Shown here: one piece after another, positions 12,416-24,625 of the stretch
How the letters are laid out: the number at the start of each line of letters is the position of its first letter
How positions within the stretch are numbered: position 1 is the stretch's first letter
Assembly (NCBI GenBank): GCA_027186245.1
Contig: CP114496.1
Span: 1,061,501-1,125,500 of the forward strand
Source: Coriaria nepalensis
Taxonomy: Eukaryota; Streptophyta; Magnoliopsida; Cucurbitales; Coriariaceae
Length of the DNA stretch: 64,000 nucleotides
Reading direction: 5' to 3'
Notes under the pieces: model-generated
Database searches by the model: none
What the model was told of the DNA's origin: nothing
What the model saw: the letters and a program-made list of their open reading frames with translations, nothing else
Translations under genes and position numbers: made by a program

Positions 12416-13763
12416 GGAGGCAGTGATGAGAGAACAATCCAACATTTGAGCTTTTTGTGGGATTTGGACAACTAAAGAAAGAAAAAAAAAAAAAAAAAAA
12501 AAGCAAAAGGTAAACAGAGAGGAATCAGAAGATGTAGATACGTAGCAATCATAAGCTTGAGCAATAGAAGCAAAATGTAGGATAAGCTGTTTTAGAAGAC
12601 TCTTTTTTCTAACTCTGACAGGTTTGAATGAAAAGTTGAGTTGGAACAATCTCCTTGGGGAAGCTAAGTATCTTCTTCTTCTTTTTTCCCTACATTATTT
12701 TGGTGATTGGCTAATTGCTATTTCTTACCGAATGAAGACAAAAAAACCCAACATCTTTTTGTTTAAACTCGATGGCTGGAATGGGAGAAGTAAAAAAAAA
12801 AAAATTCTTACCAAATAAAAAATTTCCCCAGCAAAATATCCATATTAAAGGGTATTTGCAACATCTAATAGACTTTGGGGAGAAGTATTTGAATTAATTT
12901 TGTAGAGTATCTAAGAAAGCAAGCAATTAAAAAGCAGATATGTAATGGGAGGGAAGGGTGGGGTGGGGTGAAGAGTATTCTTTTTGTACAAAAACAACAA
13001 AAACAGAGACCAACTACTAGCTTTATACACCATCATGCATTTGCTTTTTATACTACTTCTAGCTTTACAGAATTCCCCCCTCTTTCTGCCCGTTCAACAA
13101 AGAATTTTTTTTCTTTGAGTTCTCTTTGAATTGGCCAAACCCCAAAATTCCCTATTCAGAAAGCCTGCAAAGAAACCATCCATTTCTGGTTCATTTTTCT
13201 TCATTTTTCTTCAATTTTCTATTAAAGACCCAACTCAAAATTTAGCCATTGAGGTACCCTGCCTATTCCCAATGAGTGAGATTAAACCATGTCAGCACTT
13301 TCGATATCATGCGCTGACATGGTTTAATCCCGGCCTGAGAATAAATAAACCAAAAGTAGCCTAGAATTGGCTCAGACCAAGAAACGTCATATATGGCAAA
13401 GGAAATTGAATCAAAACGGGAAGAATAACAACAATAAGTTGATACAATTATGAGAAGCATAACAGAGATATGGTTCGACAAAAAAACTTTTTAAGGGTCG
13501 ATAATTGCATACATTAGATGAAAATATATAAAAGAGCCTGCATAATACTTAATCTCAGTCACCAATTCTGAGAATTACAACTTCCATTGGCAGCAAGATC
13601 TAGGCCTATGTATAATTGCAACCGATAAAACATAAATAAAGAAAGAAGGGCTAAGGGAAAACTTATAGCTTCTTCGGATTTTAGCAGACAGAAAGGCAGA
13701 TTCTCTTTGATTAACCTAATCCCCACTTGGCTCGGGGGATAGAGCTCAGTTGGCCAACATATA
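12416..13763. other. CLE45-like promoter region and 3' flank of the RING-CH gene
   Basis: Contains a 20-base-scale poly-A tract near 12482-12502 and purine-rich leader-like sequence. No additional gene is convincing; open frames here are low-complexity. A perfect short hairpin (13280-13329) is listed separately. Confidence 0.4.
13280..13329. repeat. perfect 17-bp inverted repeat (hairpin)
   Basis: The left arm GATTAAACCATGTCAGC (13280-13296) is exactly complementary to GCTGACATGGTTTAATC (13313-13329), with a 16-base loop. It lies about 440 bases beyond the stop codon of the RING-CH gene on that gene's strand, so it could be in the 3' UTR. There is no T-run for a bacterial-type terminator and none is expected here. 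It could be a MITE remnant or a structured RNA element. Confidence 0.85.
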
Positions 13764-16599
13764 TCATTGAACTGGATTCTGATGAGAAAGGGCAGGCCCC
13801 GGAGCTATCTGCATAAATGCAGCTTCACTGTTTGCACGCATAGCTGCTTCTTCCTGGTTTAACAATGAATGTATAACGGAATTAAGCAATGAAATTACTA
13901 AAATGCATTTTTGTGAAACTTCGGTTGGCTCAGAGTTTAAAACCCTAAACTTTAGGACACAAACTCTAGTTCCCCTCAAATACTCATCTAAATGCAATTC
14001 CAGTTAACCTCACAATCTTTAGGCTTCCTTTGGATCGACTTCATTTTATCCAATTTGGACCCGCAACTTCCATTTTATTTTATTATTACTTTTTTTAAAA
14101 TTCGAATCCCTGGAAAGATTTTTTATGAAATTCAAACCCCTGACCTCCCTTATGGAAGTAAAATCTACTATTCTGAACATCAGTTTCGCTAACCATCAGT
14201 TTAGTCAGCCTAACCCAAATGGAGCCTTATCAAAATACATTTGGTCCAAACTCCAGTTTGGACCCAAATAGCCCTCAATGAGAACCAATCTAATGAGTCG
14301 AGGGATTTCTTTGCAAAAACACGCAATGGTTGAGTCAAGAAAACATATTTTTCTGATTACAGTAATCATGGATCTAAATCATGCATATCCAGCACCAACC
14401 TGTCTTTCCCTTAGACGCTGTAGTATGCTGATGGCCCAGGCCATAATGTAGCAGGGGAGGAGAAATCCAGCGGCTCGAAGCAAGAAGATCTGTAGTGCAA
14501 ATTATCATTTATTAAACAGGAAAGTGATGCAGATAAATAGAGGGAAAAAGAATCCATTTCCTTGCTTACCAAGAAAAAAGCAGAAGCCTCATCACCATCA
14601 TCACCATCATCTCCATCGCCATTGGTAAGGGTTAGAGCATGCCTCAAGAGAAGAAGTGCCATTAACTGCAAAGAATCAACAGACAACTAGTTAAGAGCAA
14701 CATCATACTGTGGAGACTCATATTATGGTACTAAAATCCGGTTTGGAGCTACAAAATTCTGATATGAAAAACGCTTGCAAAATCCAGTTAATGCAACCCA
14801 CATTTCCAAACGCCAAACTAAATGCTCACTCGATCTTCCATTGCATGTAAAAGGGTCCATTATCCATTCACAGAGAGAGATGGGAAAAGATAATAAGAAA
14901 TAGATGTGGTTCCACAGACTGAAATGATACAAGTCCTGCAGTCCTGATCACCTTCAATGGGACTTGCAGAAAATGTTGTACATATCTGTCATTTGAGGCT
15001 CAATTTGAAAGAGCTTATTAATACCCCAGGTCAAACCAAAAATTTAAAGTGGTACTTATTGGTAAAACAGCAATGCAAATAAGTTCTTCCAAATGCATTC
15101 TGAAATAATAAACTGACAAACTGACAGAGAAAAACGGTTGTGATGATGGGAAAAGATAATAGGAACTAGAAAATCATGATAGTCCTGTTCTGATTGCATG
15201 ACATGAAGAAAATAGGAGCACCTGACACTGCATCTGTAGATTAACAAATTGACAAAATAAAAGGTTCATATAATAAGATTTTATGACTTACAATTAGAGC
15301 AGTAGACCGGCAAAATGTAGCACCGCTAGCACCGGAATCGGCATACTCATCGTACTCGCCCTCTGAAAGATGGCGTTCTGCAGCTGCCATTGCCAATAGT
15401 CTAGGATCACGCAAATCCACAGTGGTTTCAGTTACAGTCCAATCATCACTGTGAGGAAAATCCAACAGGTGATCAAAATATTGACAGATGAAAAATAAGG
15501 TACCAGACAGCAACCATTGATGCAAAAAGGGTTAACATGAATACTGAGGTATGTGTCCAAAGTAGCAAATAGATTTAAAATAATCTTTTTGGGGAACTAT
15601 ATTTAGGATTTATTTGGTTAGAATTTCAATTTTCGATTTTTGGAAAACTGCATCATGATGTAAACTAGATGATTCAATTTTGAAATCTTATGAGCCCAAA
15701 CTAGATTGTAGGCCCAAAATGATATTTCAAAAGTAGAACCAAATGACATGCAAAGAGCTGGAGCATGTATGGGAGTGCAGACTTGCCTGATGTCAATTGT
15801 ATTATCTTCAGAGTGAGAAGGTGGAGCCACAATATAACCTGGTTGGTAATGCTGTGAATCAGAGAAAAATATTTTGTGACAACCCAGATATTGGTACTAC
15901 TTTCAGGTAAGGAATTATATCTCCACAAAGGCAGTGCCTTACCTGATTGCAAATTTCACAAGTTATGTCTCCCTTCTCATCACACCATCGTTGCACACAT
16001 TTCCTATGGGCATACTGGAGAAGAAAAGGGATAACAGAAAAGTTCAGATCCTTATCAACGTATAATAGTTAAATATTTTGCAGTAAGGCTGAAATTATAC
16101 TAAGAATCAACCCCATAAAAATTCAAAATTTCAACTCTTCAGATCTTGATACATTTCTGGAAATTTCAACATTTCCATTACCAAAACGAGGTTGATTACA
16201 TGTTAACACTAAAAATTTTATACCCCCAAACAACACATGATAATGTTCCTTGGATAGCAATATAATATGGGAAGCTCAGCAAGTTTCTTAGTAAAACAGG
16301 AGATAAATAGTAGAAAATGATACCTTCAAGCTCCCATTACAAGCACAAGGAATCTCCAAGTTCTTAATGCCATCCTCCTCTTGGCATATTCGACATTCAA
16401 CTGTCTGAATCAACGGCTCTTCTTCTTCAGATCCATGAAGCTTCTCCACTACTTTAACATCTATTGCACAAGTGCGTGTTTCAGAAGATCGAGAAGATAA
16501 GCTCTCGACAGATGATCCCAGAACCTCAGGCCCTTGCAGCAGAGATGCACTTTTAGGTGGTATGAAGTTGTCAACACACAAAACCAAGTGATCATCCAT
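13764..16599 (-). CDS. RING-CH (RINGv, MARCH-like) membrane E3 ubiquitin ligase
   Basis: Seven coding exons (- strand): 16599-16324, 16014-15943, 15851-15787, 15448-15292, 14665-14570, 14489-14400, 13853-13764, giving 281 residues with all junctions in frame. The start MDDHLVLCVDNFIPP is typical of this plant family. The C4HC3 RING-CH domain spans about residues 69-115: CRICQEEDG, PCACNGSLKYAHRKCVQRWC, CEICNQ. It is followed by YQPGY, a DPRLLAMAAAE segment, and two hydrophobic stretches in exons 4-6 (STALILMALLLLRHAL and LLRAAGFLLPCYIMAWAISIL) that should span a membrane. These enzymes transfer ubiquitin to membrane proteins. Intron 3 has a GC donor (CAG|GCAAGT at 15786-15781); using the nearby GT instead would give an immediate TGA. 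The acidic GDGDDGDDGDE run in exon 5 is unusual. Confidence 0.93.
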
Positions 16600-17400
16600 T
16601 CTTAATGGACCAAACCTCCTGATTCAACAATATAAGGCCAATACTTCATTAATTTTCGACCAGTTTGATGACAAAACTATGAAATGAACTTTGAAATTCA
16701 GATCCATCGATACAAAAATTAATAGTATAAAAAACCCTTGAGCTGGGTGTTATTGTTAAGAAGTTTCATATTATTCTGTAATCAAATTGCAATCAAAGGG
16801 ATTACACGTTACTGGTCCAGACCATGGTTTCTAAATCTTAATCATAACAAAAACATGAAGAAGTTTTGAGAATTTATGGAAATTATGAGAGTGAAGAGTA
16901 TTAGAATTACACTGTCAAATTATCTGAAGTTCTTATCTAATACTGCTTTTCGCTTCAACAAAAAATCTATCTTCATTTCTCTTCAACAAATTGAGAGGAA
17001 AAAGAAGGGAGAAGAATAATTCTGACTAAGATCAGAGCTTCAATATCATATTATTTTATGATTTCAAACATGCAGGAAAAGAAAGCGTCATAAAAGCTCC
17101 GCCATATCTAGCATTTTCCTCTAGGCACCAAACAAAAGACACCAAAAATTCTCAAGATTTCGAATCATAAAACCCTGAAACGCAGCCGTATCGAAGTATT
17201 AGAAAATAAATTGGGGGGAAAATCCAAAAGCAAAAAAAGTACTTCGAAATTCTTCCTTGAATTTGAGATTATCGTCTACGGCGCGGGCGCAGGATAATCT
17301 CTGTTTCTTCCTTCTCCTTTTTTTAATTCTCTTCTCTCCCTTTCGATGAAGATCGTCTTTCTTCTTCTTCTGTTAAGAGTCTTCGCCTGTAATGTCTTCA
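16600..17400 (-). promoter_or_regulatory. 5' leader and promoter of the RING-CH gene, with a likely leader intron
   Basis: A good acceptor (TTGAATCAG|GAGG, exon side starting at 16618) lies 19 bases before the ATG, suggesting an intron in the 5' UTR. The leader exon would lie near 17240-17380, where the gene strand is purine-rich (GAAGAAG runs). I could not fix the donor. Confidence 0.45.
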
Positions 17401-19779
17401 CTTTCTTCGTCTTCGCTCTTTTTTCTTTTTTTTTTTTTCTTTCTTTTTTGGATAGGCGAAGGAAATATAACGTTAACGTCCGTCACAATTAACGTCGGGT
17501 CAGTACTCGTAGTTACAGTGTTAACTGTTAACTGTTACTCGGTAATGACTCGTACTACTTTCCGACTGCCCTACTGAAAGGTGGGGGGTCATTCGGTCAG
17601 AGCCAGTCAGGGCTTTGATTTTTCCAACTCTATGATTCTGTCTTACATTATTGCTATAAAGTCTAAATATTATGTTTGGTAGTAAGAGATGACGTTTTGG
17701 GAATTGTGTGGTGATCTATAAATATCCGTATATTTCAAAATTTCTAATTTATAGTTGGTAAATGTCATTGATATTTCAAAATTTTCTTATATTTAGAGAT
17801 TAGTCCTATGACTTTTTTAATGTGATTTTGAATCTCTAGGAATATAAGCACATGACTTTATAATTTACATATAAATTTATGATATGGTTTAGAAATTATA
17901 TAAACATTTAAGGAATTCTCTTTAATTTCATATTTGGTTGCTTTGAATGAGTAGAAATGAATAAATTTGTAAGAGTTTAATAGGATCTAGATCTCATGTT
18001 TTTCACCTAGATGTAAAGGAATGGGGTGGAGATGAATATGAAAAATACATTTATGGTTTCATCTTTGTAGAGTGCGTTGGAGTACTTTCTTTCCATATGA
18101 CACATCTGAAAATGAAGATGTGCACATATAAGATCAATAGAGAGAATTAAGGTTGCAATAGTTTGGATCTGATTCCAACTACAAGAAAATGAGATATTGG
18201 TTAATTAGCGAAAATCCATAGACAATAGGGTCAAAGTCAGTATACATGGGGTAGAGCCTCGTAGGTTATGGAGGTTTATTCAGGAATTTTAAAGGTAGTT
18301 GGATAATGGGCTTTACAGCAAATTTGAGTAAAGCTACAAATTGGATAGCAGAGTTCGAAGAACTGTGTTTAGGGTTACTCATAGCTTGGGACCTTGGATT
18401 TTGAGAAGTAGATTGTGAACTGGACTTCAATGATAATGATTAGGGGTAAGCAAAATAACTTAACCTTCACAACACGTTTGAATGTCCGACCCGACGGATC
18501 AGATTTTTCGAAAAGTTTCATTTTAGACTAGTTATCCGATTCGAAACAAATGATTCTAACATTGTTCGGTTATTTAACAGATATCTAATTTGATAGATAT
18601 CCAATTTTTTAAATGCCCAACACCTTGTATTAATACTAGCACTTGGTTTCACAAACAAAAATTTGTTAATCCATTTTATAAATGACCTTAAAAAATGGAT
18701 ATTTGTATCCGACTAATATCCAACATTGGCCGGATGTCGGATACAACACGTTTTGGATGCGCATTCACCTGATCCGTGCCATGTCGAATACCGGATTAGA
18801 TATCTAGTATTTGACCCATGCACACGCCTAATAATGATCTTCTAAACCAATTCAGTCTTTTCTAGGTGCTAATAGCAATATCAACTATACATCAGTGTCA
18901 TTCTAATAGTAATTGAGATTGTAAATTGATACATAATTAACAAAAAGATAATTAATATTCTGATTTTCTTGCTAATATGATGATGTTAAGTGATAATGGT
19001 TGCACTACTATGTCCTCCCCTCTTCCATAATCGAGTGCATTACTTAATGCAAATAAAATAGAAGTAACTCCCTTGAAGTATTATTGAGTACTCTTGGATC
19101 ATCTACTCCTAAAGGGTGGGATGATTCTATTGCGATTACATAGCACCATCCAAGGCCTTAGACGTAGATACTCAAAGAGTATTTTGAAATTTCTCTAATT
19201 CTCCCTAAAATGCCCACATCTAACCTTTTTATTTAGTAATTTTATTATACTCCTTTCTTCCAAAAAAAAAAACAAAATCACATACAATTTCAGGTCATGA
19301 ATCCTAAAACATGTATGTAAGTTACTTTAGGCATGCCACATTAGATTTTATGTTAAAACTAGTTTACTACTCATCCAATGCATGGGAAATATATCTCCAT
19401 TGTTTATAGAGTAAGAATCACGTATTACATGCATAAATTACATGTTCTTTTTATTTTTATAGTCATTATATTTGAATGTGATAGAGAATCAAGATGATGA
19501 ATAACATCATAACACTAGGTGAAATAAGTTAAGATTTCATATGAGCTTGATAAATGTATTAATTGTCTAAAATTATCTAGAAAGAAAAATTTATATTATA
19601 ATTATATCATTATTGTAAATTAATTATTTGTAAAGTAAAATTAAATTTATATATGATAGAACTTAAGCATTGGAAATGCATATAAGAAATTATTTTGGGT
19701 TCAATTTTTAAGAGGTTGTTAAAGACCTCTTTGCATCAATATTTTTTTGTGTATTAATCTTCTCCGATCTCTATTTTCT
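17401..19779. other. intergenic, worn repeat sequence
   Basis: No gene recognised. The stretch 18430-18830 has repeated CCGACCCGACGGATC / ATCCGACTAATATCC / CGGATGTCGGATA words in both orientations, as in eroded non-autonomous transposons. The rest is AT-rich with no coding signal. Confidence 0.35.
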
Positions 19780-20870
19780 TTATTAGAATTTTAATTATCC
19801 CATGAGATGTTACTCTAGAAATGCATCATATAGTTAGTTGTTCATAACTAAATATTGGCTTTGGTAAGTAAAGTCTAATATTTGCTAGAGTTTGTCATTT
19901 GACTCCTATTAATTGTCATTGCATAGCATACCCTTAAAGGAAATTGTTGTTTTTTTAGAATAAAAGGTCATTTTGATTCTATTGGAGATAGAATCACTTA
20001 AGTATCAAAACCTTTGGCCCAATATTTGAACATGTGTTAGAATAAATAAAAAAAGTTAGTCATATATTGGAATTTTTATGAATAATTTTATCATTATAAT
20101 GACTACCTCTATTGTTTTTTTTTCTTAGCTTCTATTATTCCATACATCTTCTAAACTTTTGATTTACATTTCTTAAAAGCATCATAGGTACTCTAACTTT
20201 TAACTCTAGCTTATGGTTTGGAATTCTATAAAATTTCAATGTATTCTACTAGATACATAATGTCCGGATCAACTATGTAGCGTTGCGAAGTGCGTTTGAT
20301 CTGAGATATTCTATAGTTTCATCTCATAATGATTCCAACATGTAGTTATTTATTTCATCTACAGAGTCATTTCTTGTTGTTAGAACTGCTCTTTCCTTTA
20401 GATAGTTTGTACTGGAAACTATTTGGATTATTCAAGTATTTAAGAATATATTTTGTAGGAATTTTCGCCCATTATTCCTTATCTTCACCATTTTTTGTAA
20501 TTTCTTGTATTGCTCAATCACCAATTTGAATGATTCATCTCTTAAAATTTGATAGTCAACTTGGGGATACATATCCTTCTCTTGGCCTCTTGTTTTTTGT
20601 AAAAACAAAATCTTGCAAATATCTCATAAATAAGACTTATTTATTCAGAACAATATAATATCTTCCATTTTCCCTTTTAAAATAACTAGCAATATCTGTG
20701 TAAAATCTCCTTCAAACAACTCTATTTTTTCACCGAAAGTTTTGATTTTGACCTCTAAATGGTTGGTTTACTACTTTAAGGGTATACCTATGATCCATTG
20801 GTGTTTCGTCCCATATTATTGATTGTGATGGATATATTGGTTCGATAAGCTAACTCCCTTTTTTATGTCA
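19780..20870 (-). pseudogene. Helitron-type PIF1-like helicase relic
   Basis: On the - strand, scattered helicase pieces appear in the right order with many stops and frame changes. SIIWDETPMDHRY, equivalent to the Walker B region IWDEAPM, lies at about 20850-20780. The segment QFPLRVCYAMTINRSQ, equivalent to the conserved FPL..CYAMTINKSQGQ motif, lies at about 19950-19900, followed by LYLPKPIFSYEQL in a shifted frame and SRVTSHGIIKI near 19805. The Walker A part and any Rep domain were not seen. It is therefore the C-terminal half of a dead helicase from an autonomous Helitron. Confidence 0.75.
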
Positions 20871-20929
20871 CAAGTCACATTTTGTTGAGAATTAATCGGG
20901 ATTATGAATGTAGAGTGATGATATGTGTG

Positions 20930-21411
20930 ACCCCCAGATTTAAAAGTGCAGTTATACTTGATGTTGCTAGAGGAAGCATAATATCCTTCTCAAATTGAAG
21001 CTTCATGATTATTATGTTGTATATGTGTAAGTATGGCTTAAGTTGAGTCATGAGTTAAAACAGTCTTTATGTGCTTTAGGGTCTACGTGAGTTTTAGAGC
21101 TTGAATAGATGTAGGGTAAGTATTCTTTGAATAGATTTATGGTAAACATTTTTCTATAAAAGGATATGTAGAGAACTTTCAAAGAAGAGAGAGAAAAAAA
21201 AGAGCAAAAGAGTGAGATAGGGAGAAAGAGAGGATGTGAGGAAATCATAGTAGGTTTTGAAGCTCATAGCGAATTTCTCGTAATCCCTTATCATAAACTC
21301 GTTGATTGATTATCATAGATGGTAAGCACCACCATTGCTGGACATAGAACTTCACATTATAGTATAAACCAGAGTAATACTATTTTCTTGCTTGAGTTTG
21401 TCATCATTATA
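20930..21411 (+). repeat. probable 5' LTR and leader of the copia relic at 21.4-23.1 kb
   Basis: The interval precedes the gag-like reading and contains CTATAAAAGG at about 21155, a TATA-like box, and a purine-rich leader. Just after it comes TTGGTTTAAGAGCCA (21413-21427), which matches the usual copia primer-binding site TTGGTATCAGAGCCA, complementary to initiator tRNA-Met, except for a few bases. The left boundary is approximate; no 3' copy was found. Confidence 0.45.
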
Positions 21412-23090
21412 AATTGGTTTAAGAGCCATGTTAGGGTTGAAGTTTATGTGGTTTTGAAAAGGGAACTTGTCCATATTATTTGAATTCTTAATAGCGCACA
21501 TCGGGTGTTTGACGAAATTACTAAGATGACTAGTTCTATTGTCAAGGTAGATATTGAGAAGTTTGATGAGTCTAACAACTTTTGGTTATGAAAGATGAAG
21601 ATGTTGTCATATCTAGGCAATCTTGGTCTTGCAAAAGCACTAGAAAAGCATCTAAGTTTACTGATATTATGGGTGATTAGAAGAAGGAAGAGGTGCTTTA
21701 AAGCGTATATAATACTTTGATTTCAGTCTTAGTGACAAGATACTAGGAGAGGTTGTGAAGATGAGGTTGGGAACCGAGATTTTGTTAAAAATCGAATCTT
21801 TGTACATAACCAAGAATCTTTCGAATCAGTTGTATCTCAAGACAAAGTTCTTCAGTTTCAAAATGGTAGAGGGAAAGGACTTGCGGGATCATATTGATAA
21901 GTTCAATAAGTTAATTATGGACTTAGAGAACATTAGGATCGCTTATGAGGATGAGGATAAGGCTTTGGTTTAAAAAAGAAAATACTCATCGTAACCATTT
22001 GAGCAGATGAAATTAATAACATTATTCATGAATGTATTGAGCAATACAATAGAGAAGTCAAAATTGTAAATACTGATACTGTACTTCAAGTAGGAGATGG
22101 CATTGCTCGTATTTATGGCAGGGGAATTAGTAGAATTTGGCAGGGGAAGTAATATCGGTACATTATTTTTGCCATAAGAATTTTGTGGACATTTTACAAC
22201 ATAGAAGGGAAAATACTGCTTAGGAAGATGTTCTGGAAGCCTTAAAGTCTAAGAAGCATAAAGGAAATAGTGAAATGTATGAGCATAGCAGAGATGGTTT
22301 GGAAGTGAGAGGAAGACCAAACAATAGGTAATTAAAGGGAAAACAAAAGGGCATGTCAAAGTTTCGTGGTGACAAAAAGGTCCTAAAATGCTTCTTTTAT
22401 CATAAGGGGGGGACACATAAAGAAAGATTATCTAAAGAGGAAGACAAAAGTAAATTCATGAGATTGTTAGGAAGAAAGAAGTAACGTCACAAGATTTCTT
22501 GAGAAATACAGCAAGATCGGCGGCGATCAAGTTTTATTAAGGAACAATAAACTATACAAAGTGGTTGGCATTGGCTTAATAAGGATTAAGACTCATGATG
22601 GGATTGAGAGGTCTTATTGCATGTGAGGCATGTTCCCAGACTTCGAAGGAACCTTATTTCCTTAGGTATTTTTGATCAACACAACTTTGGTTGGAAGGGC
22701 GAAAATGGCATTTTAAGGGTTTCTAAAGGGTCACTAGTTGTGATGAAAGAGATTAGGGGCAATGGTCTTTATGTTCTTTAAGAAAGCACAATGATTGGTG
22801 TAGTGGCAATGATGGTAGAATCGAGAGAAAGCTCAGGTAAGCTTATGGCACAAGCAGCTTGGTCATGTTAGTAAAATACGTTTGCAAGAATTAGAAAAGC
22901 AAGGGTTTGTTTGGAAGAGAGAAGCTAGGTGACTTGGAATTTTGCAAGAATTATGTCTATGACAAGGCTACTCGAGTGAAGCTTAGCAACTCGTCAAATG
23001 TTACCAAGTAGACATTGAGCTATATATTCACTCTAACTTGTGGAGGTCATCTCAAATAGAGTCGTAATGAGGTGAAAGGTATTTTATCTC
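21412..23090 (+). pseudogene. Ty1/copia gag to integrase relic
   Basis: After the primer-binding site, a gag reading appears: VDIEKFDESNNFWL..KMKMLSYLGNLGL near 21548-21630, then a longer open piece (21755-21973) with LYITKNLSNQLYLKTKFF.. and GKDLRDHIDKFNKLIMDLENI, typical of copia gag (UBN2). A decayed zinc knuckle (CFFYHKGGTHKE) is near 22390. VVGIGLIRIKTHDGIERS near 22560, LWHKQLGHVSKIRLQELEKQGF (GAG-pre-integrase) near 22850, and the start of integrase (SYIFTLTCGG, frameshifted HSDLWG) near 23015-23040 follow. Similarity ends near 23090 where LTR-like sequence begins. Many stops and frameshifts. A plastid DNA piece interrupts gag at about 21990-22145. Confidence 0.85.
21990..22145 (+). 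other. nuclear insertion of plastid DNA (atpA 5' end), decayed
   Basis: Read in one frame from GTAACCATT (21991) this gives [39 protein letters not shown] and IYG, which is the N-terminus of the plastid ATP synthase alpha subunit with few changes. The changes are largely C-to-T or G-to-A, partly at former CpG sites (Arg CGA to stop TGA; Arg codons to His and Cys; Gly to Asp), the pattern of methylated nuclear DNA. After GGCAGGGGAATTAGTAGAATTT, which corresponds to the next stretch of atpA with about 14 bases missing, the match stops. The initiating ATG is lost. It is not functional. Confidence 0.85.
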
Positions 23091-24625
23091 ATAGAGTTGA
23101 GTTTATATTCAAATCTTTTTAAATCTTATTTAAAATAGAGTTTTAAAATCAAATCTTTTCAAATCTTATTTAAAATATAGTTTTAAAATCAAATCTTTTC
23201 AAATCTTATAAAATAAAATCTTATTTATTTTAAACTATATTATCTTTTTTATAATATATTTGATTTAGTCAAACATATTCAAATATTATTTAAAATAAAA
23301 TATCATCAATTTTAAATCAAAATTATATCTTATTTGAATTTTAAATTAATTTCTTAAACTAATCTAAATTTAACTTACTTAATTTTAATATTAAATTAAT
23401 GTCTCATATCAATTTAATATTATATATAATATATTCAATTCAAAACCAAATATATTATTATTTAATTAAATAATTCAGAATTTTACTATTTCAATACATT
23501 TTTTAATTAATTAACATTAATTATCTCATAATTATGAATTTAGCCTAACAAACTATATTTTTTTTTGTAAATAACTCTTTTTTCAATATTTGTCATTCTT
23601 ACCCAATATAATATTTTGTAGAGGCGACCTGGAGACCATGAACCTATAATTCCAAGCTCTAATAAAAAGTTCTAATAAAAAGTTTTAATAAATTAGATTA
23701 TTAATCAAACTCTTTAATCTAATACATTTTAATTTATTAATCTCAATATTATTCCACTAAAAATATAGTATTACACTCTTGGAAATATAGAACATATTTA
23801 CTGAGAAATTTTTAGTAGTCCGTTGATATAATCATTTCATCCATTCAATCATTCAAAAATTGATTTATAATTAGAACTGGTCAAATTTACCATTTTACCC
23901 CTCTAATTACCTCTTTATCCTTAAGTATTATTAATTCACTAGTGAACAATTAATTTATAACTTGATTATAAATTTGAACTCAAAACTATTCAGTTTCAGA
24001 ATTAACCCTTAAGAGAACTAATATACAATCTTCTATGAAGTAAATTTGGATTACATATATGTAAATCATGTTCCCAACCACTTATCTCAATGAATATCCA
24101 AAACAAAAGTTTTTAGTTTGATATACAAACAAACAGTGACGAGTCAATCAAAAGATCTGGTTGATATAAATAAGAGTTCGTGACTATTCAGGATTCAGAT
24201 TGATCTGTATATGATCATCGATTGATATGAATTTAATTATTTATGGTAAAGAATTAATTCATATCGAGTCATGTCCTATATAATCCAATTATATAAAACA
24301 CTTCCATTAAGATGTCTATCTACATCAGTGATCCGGATCTAAATCACATATATTCATAATGCTAGTGGACCATACTAGCAACCACTATATTAAAGATTCT
24401 ATACTTTCATATGTTGCAGATAATTTAATTCATTATCTATAATCTTAATCCTCTCGTACTAATACAATATTATAGCCCCATTAACGAATTTAGAATTTTA
24501 TGATATTTATTCATATTATTCGATAATTAATACATTCACAACAATTATATATAGAAAAATGTCACTTTTATTAATTTCATTAAAACAATACTTATTACAT
24601 GCTTTTAGGGCACCCATGTCTAACA
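23091..24625 (-). repeat. LTR of a large copia (SIRE-like) element, probably solo
   Basis: On the - strand the sequence begins at 24625 with TGTTAGACATGGGTGCCCTA, resembling the start of a widespread plant copia LTR that continues with AGCATGTAATAAG and ATTAATAAAAGTGACATTTT, as here. Further in are GGTAAAATGGTAAATTTGACC and TTGGAATTATAGGTTCATGG, also familiar from such LTRs. The inner part (23100-23560) is extremely AT-rich. No internal polyprotein in this orientation flanks it. The right-hand end in + coordinates is well placed; the other end abuts the integrase relic and is approximate. Confidence 0.5.

Noticed and set aside
12327..12506. N-terminal extension of the CLE45-like frame to residue -60
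   Set aside because: It is poly-F, HTHTH and IYIYIY translated from a poly-A run and a microsatellite; the signal peptide begins at the Met at 12326.
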